Position numbers and translations under genes: made by a program | Assembly (NCBI RefSeq): GCF_018362975.1 | Contig: NZ_CP074371.1 | Span: 5,022,001-5,086,000, forward strand | Source: Nocardia tengchongensis | GTDB lineage: Bacteria > Actinomycetota > Actinomycetes > Mycobacteriales > Mycobacteriaceae | Length of the DNA: 64,000 nucleotides | Direction of reading: 5' to 3' | Shown here: piece by piece, positions 56,819 to 64,000 of the stretch | Numbering within the stretch: position 1 is the first letter of the stretch | Layout: every line of letters begins with the position of its first letter | Notes under the pieces: generated by a model | Seen by the model: the letters and a program-made list of their open reading frames with translations, nothing else | What the model was told of the DNA's origin: nothing | Databases searched by the model: none

Positions 56819-58459
56819 CTTAGAACGCGGTCGGGATGCTGTGGCGGGTGTCGGCGAGGTGCCGCATCGAGCGCAGCGCAATCGCCATGATGGTCGCGGT
56901 CGGGTTCACGCCCGTGGAGGTGACGAAGACGCTGCCGTCGATGACGAACAAGTTGGGTACGTCGTGTGCCCGACCCCACTGATCGACGACGGAGGCGGCG
57001 GGTCGGCGCCCATGGTGGCCGTGCCGAGCAGATGCCAGGCGCTGTGACGCACCACTGGGATCGGGTGGACTTCGACAGCCCCGGCGGCCTGATGCGCCTC
57101 GATCGCCCGCTCCACGTTGAATTCGAGCATTCGCTCACAGTTCTCACCGATGGTGTAGCGGATTTTCGCGGCCGGGATCCCGTCGGAGTCCGTGACATCC
57201 GCGGTGAGCATGACCGCGTTGTGCTCGTCGGGAAGGTCTTCGGTGGTGATCCCCCATTCGGTGTAGCGCCCGAACGTGCGCTCGAGGCGGCGGTGGAAGG
57301 CGGGCCCGAAACTCCCACGCCAGTCCTGGCCCCGCTCCCACAGGACGTGGGCGAGCGGGCCACCGGTCGGCATCAGGTTCCACTTCGCTCCCCGCACGAA
57401 ACCACGGCCGGTGTCGGTCTCGTAGAACTGCATCGACTGCAGCGCCTGTCCTGCCGGGCCGAGCCAGGTTTCGAGCTCTTCGTCGTAGGCGCCGAATACC
57501 GAGGCGTACGGGTGCGTCATCAGACGCTTGCCCACCAGCCCGGAGGAGTTGGCGATGCCGTCGGGGAAAAGCGACGAGGTCGAGTTCAGCAGCAGACGCG
57601 GTGTGCCGACACCGTTCGCGGCCATCACGGTCACCCGGGCCGCCAGGTGTCGCAGGTTCCCGTCGCGGTCGACGTACTCGGCGCCGGTGACAAGACCGCG
57701 GTCGTTGACGGTGAGCCGGCTGACCCGGGCACCGGTGATCAGCACCGCACCCAGCGCGATCGCGTCACGCCAGTGTGTGAGGTCGGTGCTGGCCTTGGCT
57801 CCGATTGGACATCCGGATTCGCACGCGCCGTAGCGCAGGCAGGCCGGGCGGTTCTTGAAGTCGCGCGACGCGATGGCATTCGGTGCCGGCCACCAGTGCC
57901 AGCCCAGCTTGTCCATCCCTTTGGCCGCGACCAGCCCGTACTTGCCGATCGGCAGCGGCGGCAGCGGAAAGGTGTGCGGATCCGGATAGGCGGGGTCGCC
58001 TTCCAGCCCGGACGCGCCGATATGGTGGGTAACCTCGTCGTAGAACGGTCGCAGATCCTCATAGGTGAACGGCCAGTCCTCGGCCACGCCGTCGAGTGTC
58101 TTGACCCGGAAGTCCGACGGCATCGCGCGAACCCAGTGCCCGGAGAACAGGATCGTGCTACCGCCGACCCCGTTGAACATCAGCGGTTCGACCGGGCTCT
58201 CGGTGGCATCGACCGGATAGTCGGCCGGGTTCTGACGCACATTCGGGCTGGAGTTCCACTGCTTCAGACGGGTGAGCGCCCACGACGGTTTGTCGCCGGT
58301 GAAGTCGTCGGGCAGGTTCCATTCTCCCTGCTCCAGACACACGACCTCGAGGCCTCTGCCGGCCAACTCGAGTGCCGCCACCCCGCCGGATGCTCCGGCG
58401 CCCACGATGAGGACGTCGGCTCCTTCGGCGGTGTCGTAGTCGATGTGCCGTGTGTTCAT
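56819..58459 (-). pseudogene. GMC-family FAD oxidoreductase with one-base frameshift
   Basis: The ~546-residue enzyme starts with the FAD motif ADVLIVGAGASGGVAALELAG, then VGGSTILFSGHWVR and a Cys-rich block RPACLRYGACESGCPIGAKAS. The substrate-side His lies in PVVRHSAWHLLGTATMG. After GADP the frame is lost. One missing base near 57000 restores AASVVDQWGRAHDVPNLFVIDGSVFVTSTGVNPTATIMAIA in parts, ending at 56819. The intact family uses the C-terminal His/Asn for alcohol oxidation. It is the first gene of the NCS1-ALDH operon. It may be a miscalled base. Confidence 0.85.
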
Positions 58460-58625
58460 CGGCTGTGCTCCTGGTCAGTCCAAGAGCAATGATGCATAGG
58501 TCACACCTCGCCCGCCAGCATCGATCCACAACAAACCGGCGAACCTGTGTTGTGCAAACGCACAAGGAGATGAAATGCGCACGTAACGCGACGTCGAGGC
58601 GGCAGATCACCAGAGCGCAACGCCG

Positions 58626-59069
58626 CTATCGAACCTGCCTTGACGACTGGTGTCGAGACACTGGTGGTCGCTGCGCCGACCTGGTTCGAGAACGTGCCGT
58701 GTCCACCATGTGGGCGGCAGCCGGATGCCACGGCCGATCGGAGGGGCCGCAAAGGTACAGGGACCGCTCGAGATTGTGTTCGATCGGAACCAAGACCAGG
58801 TCCTCACCTTCCATACCCGCGGCGGACCCGAGTACCACGGTCACCCAGATTCCTGCCCTGACCATGGAGAACAAGGTGCTCAGCTGGCGCACCCGATGCG
58901 TGGGCCGGAAGTCGGAGCGGGCACGGCGGTGCAACTCCCGGATGTGCGGCTCGCAGCCACCCGTCGACAGCAGCAGCGGGTCGCTGGTGATGGTGGGTAC
59001 GGCCCTATGCCGCTTTCCCGGCCGGCGAGCGGGCCCGTCATCGCGTGGTTCGCGTGGGGTCGCTGTCAT
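58626..59069 (-). pseudogene. Remnant of LysR-type regulator
   Basis: The central part reads LLLSTGGCEPHIRELHRRARSDFRPTHRV, then LSTLFSMVRAGIWVTVV, DLVLVPIEHNLERSLYLCG and a C-terminal DTARSRT. This is the effector-binding half of a LysR regulator. The DNA-binding N-terminus is absent, and the first ~28 residues are unrelated. It lies upstream of the GMC-NCS1-ALDH operon and could be the decayed original regulator (inference). Confidence 0.55.
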
Positions 59070-59283
59070 GGCGCGCCTCCGAATCCCTGCCCGACGCCCG
59101 GTCTCACCGGGCGGGCTGGATTCTCAACTCGCGGCGGCGGTGTACGCCGAGGTCGACCGCGCGCGAGGCTACGAAGGCCCAGGGGCATTACCGAGGGGTC
59201 TGCGCCACCGCATAGGGGCCGACCTGCACCAGCGTAGACATTCAAGGTCAACGGCAGGCTACGTTCGAGCCGATTCCCGGGGT
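59070..59283. other. No recognisable gene
   Basis: This stretch is open in several frames by composition only. I found no family motif, hairpin or repeat. It lies between two gene remnants. Confidence 0.4.
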
Positions 59284-59751
59284 CTACCACGCGGACACAG
59301 ACACCCCCAAGTAGACGCCTAGGACGAGGGTCTCGCCCCAGCGGTAGTGCGCCTGGGCGCTACCCTCGTATCGGCCCAGCCAGTCAGGGGTTGCGTGACG
59401 CCGCCCGTCTGTCGGCGTTCGTGCGCAAACATGTGCGCCTGGACGGCCATTACAGCTTTCATCTGCCCGACCTCGGCGGCGGTCACTGGCCGCTACGCGA
59501 TCCGGGCGCCCCGGACGACGAGTGAGAGGTCGGGCGTTGCCCGGGGCTAGGGTGCGTGGTACTGCCAGCATTCTGAGCACCATCGCCCAGGCGACGGCCA
59601 ACCCCGCGCCGCTGGCCAGAGCAGTGAGCAGCGAACGGGTCAACGCGGCCAATCCCAGGAAGAACACCAGGCACGCGAGGAGCGCCAAGACGCTGCTGGT
59701 GAGATCGATGCTCGTCGTATTCGGGGGTCGATTACGTAAGTGGACGATCAT
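59284..59751 (-). CDS. Possible small membrane protein, tail of foreign sequence
   Basis: The N-terminal ~70 residues contain two hydrophobic helices (SSVLALLACLVFFLGLAAL and SGAGLAVAWAMVLRMLAV) and look like a real small membrane protein starting MIVHLRNRPPNTTS. The remainder is antisense to a transposase remnant and looks non-native, so the protein is probably truncated by that insertion or is spurious. Confidence 0.3.
   Translation of the reverse strand: MIVHLRNRPPNTTSIDLTSSVLALLACLVFFLGLAALTRSLLTALASGAGLAVAWAMVLRMLAVPRTLAPGNARPLTRRPGRPDRVAASDRRRGRADESCNGRPGAHVCARTPTDGRRHATPDWLGRYEGSAQAHYRWGETLVLGVYLGVSVSAW
59391..59525 (+). pseudogene. C-terminal remnant of Tn3-type transposase
   Basis: The frame reads AARLSAFVRKHVRLDGHYS, then FHLPDLGGGHWPLRDPGAPDDE and stop, closely resembling the last ~40 residues of Tn3-family TnpA of actinobacteria. 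Nothing upstream matches the rest of TnpA. It marks an old transposon end. No 38-bp terminal repeat was recognised. Confidence 0.5.
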
Positions 59752-59860
59752 ATGACCTGGGTTGCCCCATTCGCTGTTTATCAAACCGTGATCCGGTGGT
59801 GACGGCGCATTCGGTCTTCATTCGCACAGTTCAGAACGGGTAAATCAATTTCTCTGGATC

Positions 59861-60376
59861 ATGACCGAGGCCGCGTTCACTCGCGGCCGTCGGAATGCTC
59901 ATTTCTCGTGGCGCGCCACCCTGCTAATTCCTTCAGCCACGGGCGAACAAGCTCCGTCGGCACCGGCCGGAAAATTTGGCACGATCGGTCAGGGGCGTTC
60001 GAGGAATGAGGTCCGGGCCGGGTTCGTTCCTCCCGGTCGAGTCGAGTCCGGACCCGCCCACCGCGCTGGCCCCGCCCATACCCAAGACACCGAGCTGCCG
60101 CGCTGGCGCGCGGCACGGGTGGACTGGTTCGACACCGCCAAAGGCTTCGGCTTCCTCACCCCCGCCCGCGGACCCGCGGTGTTCGTTGACTACCACGTCA
60201 TCGAGGTCCCCGGCTACAAAACCGTCACCGGTGGCCAGCCGGTCATCTACACCGCCACCGACACCGGCCGCGGACCCGAAGCCACCCGCGTCATCCCCTA
60301 CCCCGCCACCGACCACCGCCCGCGCCGGGCACAACCGACCTGGCGAAGGGCCCGCTGTCAGGTCCGCGCCGCCTGA
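59861..60376 (+). CDS. Cold-shock-domain protein with extended termini
   Basis: Residues ~83-150 form a cold-shock domain: ARVDWFDTAKGFGFLTPARG (RNP1 KGFGFL) and AVFVDYHVIEVPGYKTV (RNP2-like, FVDYH instead of FVHYS), ending ATRVIPY. A ~80-residue Pro/Arg/Gly-rich N-terminal region and a basic tail flank it. The start is uncertain; ATG 59861 is the first in frame, but a later start near the domain is possible. It probably binds single-stranded RNA or DNA. The next gene starts 47 bases downstream. Confidence 0.65.
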   Translation: MTEAAFTRGRRNAHFSWRATLLIPSATGEQAPSAPAGKFGTIGQGRSRNEVRAGFVPPGRVESGPAHRAGPAHTQDTELPRWRAARVDWFDTAKGFGFLTPARGPAVFVDYHVIEVPGYKTVTGGQPVIYTATDTGRGPEATRVIPYPATDHRPRRAQPTWRRARCQVRAA

Positions 60377-60423
60377 CCGACTCAGAACCAACCCGATCGA
60401 CAACCCCCTTGGCGGAAAGCCTC

Positions 60424-60699
60424 ATGACCACCACCACTATCGACACCGCCCCTGCCGGGGCCCCGGCCACCTACGACTCCGACACCCCGGTCGTGTACTG
60501 GCCCGAACCCAGCCGTCTGCGCCCCTGGTGGGAGACGGTCATGGGACCGGCCATGACCGCCCCACCCGCGACACCCCGCTCGCCCGACCCACGCCATCCC
60601 CACGCCCGCAACTCCCACCACACGAGCACCCGCTCGAACACTGCCCGCAGAACACAGGGCACCGGTTCGAAGCCACCGGCGCACACATCAGTCAGATAG
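60424..60699 (+). CDS. Small hypothetical protein
   Basis: The 91-residue frame begins MTTTTIDTAPAGAPATYDSD followed by TPVVYWPEPSRLRPWWETVM and a His/Pro/Arg-rich tail. GGCGGAAAG lies upstream. No family is recognised. Conservation of the aromatic YWPEPSRLRPWWE block would support it. Confidence 0.4.
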   Translation: MTTTTIDTAPAGAPATYDSDTPVVYWPEPSRLRPWWETVMGPAMTAPPATPRSPDPRHPHARNSHHTSTRSNTARRTQGTGSKPPAHTSVR

Positions 60700-60936
60700 A
60701 AGCTCACCCTTGGGGCGCGGGGCCGCAGCCATGCCGATAGATCGGTGCCCGTTCTGGGCCCGTGGGGTCCGCACGGCCGAAAAGTCATCGTTTTCCGAAC
60801 ACCCGTGCTCGGTTTCAGGTCTCACCGGCTGCTAGGGGTGTACGCAGTGGCGTTGGGCCTTTCGATGCCGAAAGTCCCGGCTGCCGGGGGTCGATAGCAT
60901 CGTGCCATTACAGGGTGGTCGGCGCATCGTGAAGCG

Positions 60937-61086
60937 ATGACCACCCAATCCCCGCCCGTCCGACCGCCGCTCTCGCGGCGCCATCCGGTGCGTGTGGTGC
61001 TGATCGACTCTGATCGCAGCGTCCGCGCCGCTGTCGCCGATCTGCTCGAGGTCGACCCGTGGTCCGCGGCCTGGCCACCGATCTGA
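60937..61086 (+). pseudogene. Receiver-domain-like N-terminal remnant
   Basis: The 49-residue frame contains HPVRVVLIDSDRSVRAAVADLLE, the opening strand and acidic pocket (ID-S-D) of a response-regulator receiver, then stops. The remaining ~90 residues of a receiver and any output domain are missing. The next frame overlaps it by 28 bases and does not continue the domain. Confidence 0.35.
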
Positions 61087-61268
61087 CCACGGCACACGGC
61101 GTCCAGGTCGACCCGCACTATGACTACCGCGCCGATCAGTTGCGGCTGAGCTGGCGACCCGGCCTCACCGGCGAGCCGAGCCGCAAGACCGTGGCCGCCG
61201 AAATCGCCGCACGGCCGCTCCTGCGCCCGCACACCAAGCAGATCACCCTGCATCCGACTACGACCTGA
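61059..61268 (+). CDS. Small hypothetical protein
   Basis: The 69-residue frame (GTG at 61059) reads VQVDPHYDYRADQLRLSWRPGL...VAAEIAARPLLRPH. I recognise no family. It may be the 3' end of a frameshifted gene starting at 60937. Confidence 0.3.
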   Translation: MVRGLATDLTTAHGVQVDPHYDYRADQLRLSWRPGLTGEPSRKTVAAEIAARPLLRPHTKQITLHPTTT

Positions 61269-61405
61269 TCGTTTTCCGAACAGGCTCAGGCGCGGCGGTC
61301 GGCCGGGCGGGGTCTCATGCAACAGGCATGGCATAGTGAGTGTTGAGAACGGGCTTCTTACCAAAAATTTGCCCGGCTCACCAATAGAAAAGAAGTTGTT
61401 ACAGT

Positions 61406-61609
61406 ATGGCTCAAGGCAGTGTGAAGTGGTTCAACGGTGAAAAGGGCTTCGGCTTCATCGCTCAAGACGAAGGCGGCCCGGACGTCTTCGTGCATTACTC
61501 GGCCGTGAGCGGCTCGGGTTACAAATCCCTCGATGAGGGTCAGCGTGTCGAGTTCTCGGTGGAGCAGGGCCAGAAGGGCCCCCAAGCCCAGGACGTCCGC
61601 GCCATCTGA
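61406..61609 (+). CDS. cspA: Cold shock protein CspA
   Basis: The 67-residue protein is a full-length Csp[21 protein letters not shown] (RNP1 KGFGFI), [20 protein letters not shown] (RNP2 VFVHY in register) and the closing PQAQDVRAI. It acts as an RNA chaperone. The leader is A/T-rich compared with the surroundings (AATAGAAAAGAAGTTGTTACAG just before the ATG, given here as its character), as in many csp genes with regulated 5' leaders. A T-tailed terminator follows. Confidence 0.97.
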   Translation: MAQGSVKWFNGEKGFGFIAQDEGGPDVFVHYSAVSGSGYKSLDEGQRVEFSVEQGQKGPQAQDVRAI

Positions 61610-61624
61610 TTCCGCGCGACTTGT

Positions 61625-61662
61625 AAAACGCTTCGCCCCGGCAACGGTGCGAAGCGGTTTTT
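61625..61662 (+). terminator. Intrinsic terminator of cspA
   Basis: AAAACGCTTCGC pairs with GCGAAGCGGTTTT (one bulged G) around a ~12-base loop and runs into TTTTTG. It lies 15 bases after the cspA stop. Confidence 0.85.
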
Positions 61663-61778
61663 GTTGGGCCCCACAATGTTTCGCCAATGCGGCAATGCCA
61701 GCAGTCAGTCGCGGACCTTGCCGGGCTGCCGGTGGGCTATGTCCTGGTCAGGTCGTATGCCGAACATCGTTGGGTTTT

Positions 61779-61876
61779 GGGGTGCCGGTAAGGATCGTGT
61801 CACCAGCCGCAAAGGCAGTGCGGCACCGGAGGTTCGCCGAACCTCATTGGATTTTCGGCGATTACTACCGGGACCC
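61779..61876 (+). repeat. Structured ~98-bp repeat, copy 1
   Basis: The first 46 bases (starting GGGGTGCCGGTAAGGATCGT) and the block CATTGGATTTTCGGCG are identical to copy 2, which lies in reverse at 63094-63184. The ends pair (GGGGTGCCGGTA with TACCGGGACCCC, one mismatch), an internal stem GCCGC/GCGGC is present, and the variable part holds a perfect hairpin GAGGTTC-GCC-GAACCTC. It could be a miniature transposon-like element or a structured RNA. Bases 61663-61778 and 61877-62013 hold nothing else recognisable. Confidence 0.8.
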
Positions 61877-62013
61877 CTTGCGCACCGGGCCGGTGAGTTT
61901 CTCGCGGGTAGGATCAGGGCACCGGGGGCTTTTCGTACGAAACCACCCGTGGTCTCGTCGTCGCCCGGCGAATGAACATGGACCGCCATGCGGTCCCGGT
62001 CAGGAGCGTCGTG

Positions 62014-62607
62014 ATGACGCTACAACACGAGTCGATCCAGCTGGACCGCTCTTCGCGCTTCACCCTTCGTACCGCCTTGCCGGCGTCACGGCGGTTACCG
62101 ACACCGCGAGCACCCCGCCCCGGGGCGGTAGGCGGAGCCTGGTGGCCCCGCACGACCGACTTGGTCGCCGAACTGTCCGATCTCGAGGCTCTACTGGGCC
62201 GGCGGGCAGGCAGCGTCGACCGAATCATGTACAACATCGACGCCTGGGAACCGGCACCGAGCCGCACGGTAGTCAGCGGGCGATCGGTTCGCTTGGACGG
62301 ATACCGGCATCTGCCCGCCCACACACTCTGTGTCCTGGGACTTGACCGCACCCGCCTCGTCCTGCTGGTGATCCCTTCAGACACCGAGACCGCCACCGCG
62401 CAGGCGTTGCTGTCGGCCGCATCCCGACCGGGCTATGAACTCACCGCCGCCGAACTCATGGCCGCCGACACCCGCCACACCCTCGATCACATCCAGAACG
62501 AGGACGCGTTGCGCCGCTGGGACGACGAAGGCAGTCGCACCGCGCCGGTGAACCCGACAGATCTGCGTTCATCCTTCGCGGTACCCCCGGCCCCACGGGA
62601 GGCCTGA
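62014..62607 (+). CDS. DUF5994 family protein, first of pair
   Basis: The ~197-residue soluble protein carries the family block GAVGGAWWPRTTDLVAELSD and the strand RTRLVLLVIPSDTETATAQALLSAAS in part. The ATG at 62014 has AGGAG at 7 bases; the ATG at 61972 has none. The function is unknown. It is followed one base after the stop by a second DUF5994 gene, probably through ancient duplication, and the pair is bracketed by inverted copies of a structured repeat. Confidence 0.85.
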   Translation: MTLQHESIQLDRSSRFTLRTALPASRRLPTPRAPRPGAVGGAWWPRTTDLVAELSDLEALLGRRAGSVDRIMYNIDAWEPAPSRTVVSGRSVRLDGYRHLPAHTLCVLGLDRTRLVLLVIPSDTETATAQALLSAASRPGYELTAAELMAADTRHTLDHIQNEDALRRWDDEGSRTAPVNPTDLRSSFAVPPAPREA

Positions 62608-62608
62608 C

Positions 62609-63088
62609 ATGACACAGAACCCGTCGCAGGACAGCGGCGGTGCCGCCGCCGACCGCGGCCTGGGCCGATTCCAGGCCGGCGCCGACGGTGGTCAACCATT
62701 CGACAGGCCGACCCGCACACCGCGGCTGCTGCTGCGCGACCGTGACGAGGAATCCGGTGGCGTCGACGGTGCCTGGTGGCCCAGAACCGACAACCTCACC
62801 ACCGAATTACACGACCTGGTCACCGCCCTCACCACGCGACTGGGTACGACCGCCCGGATCAGCTTCGACTGGAATTCGCTGAGCCTTTCTCAACGCCGCA
62901 TCGACGCTCCCGACGGGATCGAGGTCACCGGACCACTTCCGGGCCAGCCACCTCAGGTGATGTATGTCTTTGGCCCGCACGATCGGCGCCTTCGATTGTT
63001 GGTGATCGATCCCGCCACCACCACTGACCGCGCCGAAGCGCAGATGCGCAGAGCCATAAGCGCGATCGCTGACCAGCCAGAACCATGA
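62609..63088 (+). CDS. DUF5994 family protein, second of pair
   Basis: The 159-residue protein shares GVDGAWWPRTDNLTTELHDL and RRLRLLVIDPATTTDRAEAQM with the gene before it but has diverged elsewhere. It starts one base after the preceding stop, so the two are co-translated. Function unknown; physical pairing suggests a heteromer (inference). Confidence 0.85.
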   Translation: MTQNPSQDSGGAAADRGLGRFQAGADGGQPFDRPTRTPRLLLRDRDEESGGVDGAWWPRTDNLTTELHDLVTALTTRLGTTARISFDWNSLSLSQRRIDAPDGIEVTGPLPGQPPQVMYVFGPHDRRLRLLVIDPATTTDRAEAQMRRAISAIADQPEP

Positions 63089-63093
63089 ACTAC

Positions 63094-63184
63094 GGGTCCG
63101 GTAGAAGCCGCCGAAAATCCAATGAAGCTGACTCTAGCGCCGCACTGCCTTTGCGGCTGGTGACACGATCCTTACCGGCACCCC
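63094..63184 (-). repeat. Structured ~91-bp repeat, copy 2 (inverted)
   Basis: This is the reverse-oriented partner of 61779-61876. Bases 63139-63184 are the exact complement of the first 46 bases of copy 1, and 63109-63124 of its CATTGG... block. The apical variable part differs and is shorter. It lies just after the second DUF5994 gene. Confidence 0.8.
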
Positions 63185-63209
63185 GTTTTCGGCGAGTAGC
63201 CGTGCCTGG

Positions 63210-63623
63210 TCAGCTCTGAGGGTCGCGGGATTCGTGCTCGTCGAGGGCGTGTTGCAAGGTGATGTTGAGGGCGTGCGCCTCGGCGAGCTGGTCTTCGAGG
63301 ATCACGATCCGGCACGCACCGTCCAGGGAGTTGCCGGCGTCGATCAGTTCACGCACGCGGGTGGCGATGCGCAGCTGGTAGCGCGAGTAGCGGCGGTGCC
63401 CGCCCGCTGAGCGTTGCGGGGTCAGCAGCCGTACGGCGTCGAGGCTGCGCAGGAATGCCTGGGTGACGCCGAGGATTTCCGCCGCGCGGCCCATGCTGTA
63501 GGCGGGGTAGTCCTGCTCGGTGCGCCTGCGTCACGGCGACGCCGAGGTCGGTCCGCGGCTCGGAGGCGGGAAACTCGCCGGGAATTCTTCCCGGTTGGAT
63601 TTGCCGGTGTGGAATCCGCTCAT
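63210..63623 (-). pseudogene. MerR-family regulator with in-frame stop
   Basis: The gene starts at ATG 63623 with a strong GGAGGA ribosome site (MSGFHTGKSNREEF...), but TGA at 63531-63533 interrupts it after 30 codons. The same frame then continues RRRTEQDYPAYSMGRAAEILGVTQAFLRSLDAVRLLTPQRSAGGHRRYS in parts, a MerR helix-turn-helix, and ends in a coiled coil. A single C-to-T change of CGA would explain the stop. A shorter protein from ATG 63494 would lack the first strand. Its targets are unknown. Confidence 0.75.
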
Positions 63624-63663
63624 CGGTCCTCCTTGCCCAGCCCCAGCAGCGCGAACAACGCTG

Positions 63664-64000
63664 TCAGTGCGCGTAAATCGCCGGGCGGTGCTGATGCCAG
63701 GGGAACCACCGTTCGAGGTCGGCGGCCAGGCTCAGCAGGGTGGCCTCGTCGCCGTAGGGGCCGACGAATTGGACGCCGATCGGCCAGCCCTGGGCCGATC
63801 GGGCCAGGGGCAAGGAGATCGCTGGATTACCGGTGGCGTTGAACAGGGCGGTGAAGGGCGCGAAGTCGAAGATCTTGCGGTACCAGTCATGCGCGGTCAA
63901 GCTCGCGTCGTCGGCATCGAGGTGACCGAGAGGGAGATTCGGGCTGGCGGTCGTCGGAGTGAGGTAGACGTCGTAGTCGGTGAGTAGTCGGGCGACCTCC
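63664..64000 (-). CDS. Amidase (amidase-signature family), 3' part
   Basis: The C-terminal ~112 residues are present and the gene runs off the window. LTDYDVYLTPTTASPNLPLG, FTALFNATGNPAISLPLARS and GWPIGVQFVGPYGDEATLLSLAADLE are classic amidase-signature C-terminal blocks; the Ser-Ser-Lys triad lies outside the window. It hydrolyses an amide of unknown identity. It precedes the MerR gene on the same strand with ~40 bases between. Confidence 0.85.
   Translation of the reverse strand, partial: EVARLLTDYDVYLTPTTASPNLPLGHLDADDASLTAHDWYRKIFDFAPFTALFNATGNPAISLPLARSAQGWPIGVQFVGPYGDEATLLSLAADLERWFPWHQHRPAIYAH

Noticed and set aside
58450..59322. 290-codon plus-strand open frame
   Set aside because: Ser/Arg/Cys-rich sequence without a domain; the minus strand here carries a recognisable LysR remnant instead.
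1..64000. CRISPR arrays, rRNA or tRNA genes
   Set aside because: No regularly spaced direct repeats and no cloverleaf with conserved T-loop were found by reading both strands.

Overview
The window is very GC-rich and looks like a mycolic-acid-type actinobacterium, most likely Nocardia or a close relative. The evidence is a mycothiol ligase (mshC) at the left edge, WS/DGAT acyltransferases, Acg-type nitroreductase, and several proteins whose best-known relatives are in the Mycobacterium tuberculosis DosR (dormancy/hypoxia) regulon. The species assignment is inference; no rRNA or tRNA gene is visible.

Layout. 1-11.3 kb: mshC 3' end and a strong terminator, a VOC-GNAT fusion, a very large SRPBCC/thiolase-like/crotonase fusion, an alpha/beta hydrolase, a frameshifted periplasmic multicopper oxidase, a two-component system, and a TetR regulator with a frameshifted enoyl-CoA hydratase. 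11.3-47.3 kb: a long island that reads as a dormancy/redox-stress locus. It holds four universal stress proteins, two WS/DGATs, an Rv1733c-like membrane protein, Zn-dehydrogenases, an Acg-like nitroreductase, a phosphoribosyltransferase-erythromycin esterase, a CBS site-2 protease, DUF2267 and DUF4389 proteins, an acsA-pdhA-pdhB-pdhC-ACP operon, a usp/kinase-ATPase/P-type ATPase operon, PfkB, a flavodoxin, an ABC exporter and a K+ channel. GGGAC-N4-GTCCC-like sites recur in its intergenic regions. 47.3-49.9 kb: nested IS3 elements and gene remnants. 49.9-58.5 kb: a PknK-like kinase/ATPase/LuxR regulator next to an operon of GMC oxidoreductase, small subunit, NCS1 permease and aldehyde dehydrogenase. 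58.5-64 kb: remnants of LysR and Tn3 genes, two cold-shock-domain genes, a pair of DUF5994 genes bracketed by an inverted, structured ~95-bp repeat, a MerR gene with an in-frame stop, and the 3' end of an amidase.

How the genes fit together. The central island combines stress sensing or binding (USPs), storage lipid synthesis (WS/DGAT), redox balancing (nitroreductase, dehydrogenases, flavodoxin), acetyl-CoA supply (AcsA, PDH), glycolysis (PfkB) and ion transport. That is the expected toolkit for non-growing, oxygen-limited cells. No DosR/DosS pair is present; the NarL-type pair at 8.1-10 kb lacks the GAF sensor architecture of DosS.

Quality caveat. At least eight genes carry single-base indels, mostly in G or C runs and often near the end of an otherwise perfect family sequence. 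This pattern suggests sequencing or assembly errors at least as strongly as true pseudogenization, so frameshifted genes are annotated over their full reconstructed span.
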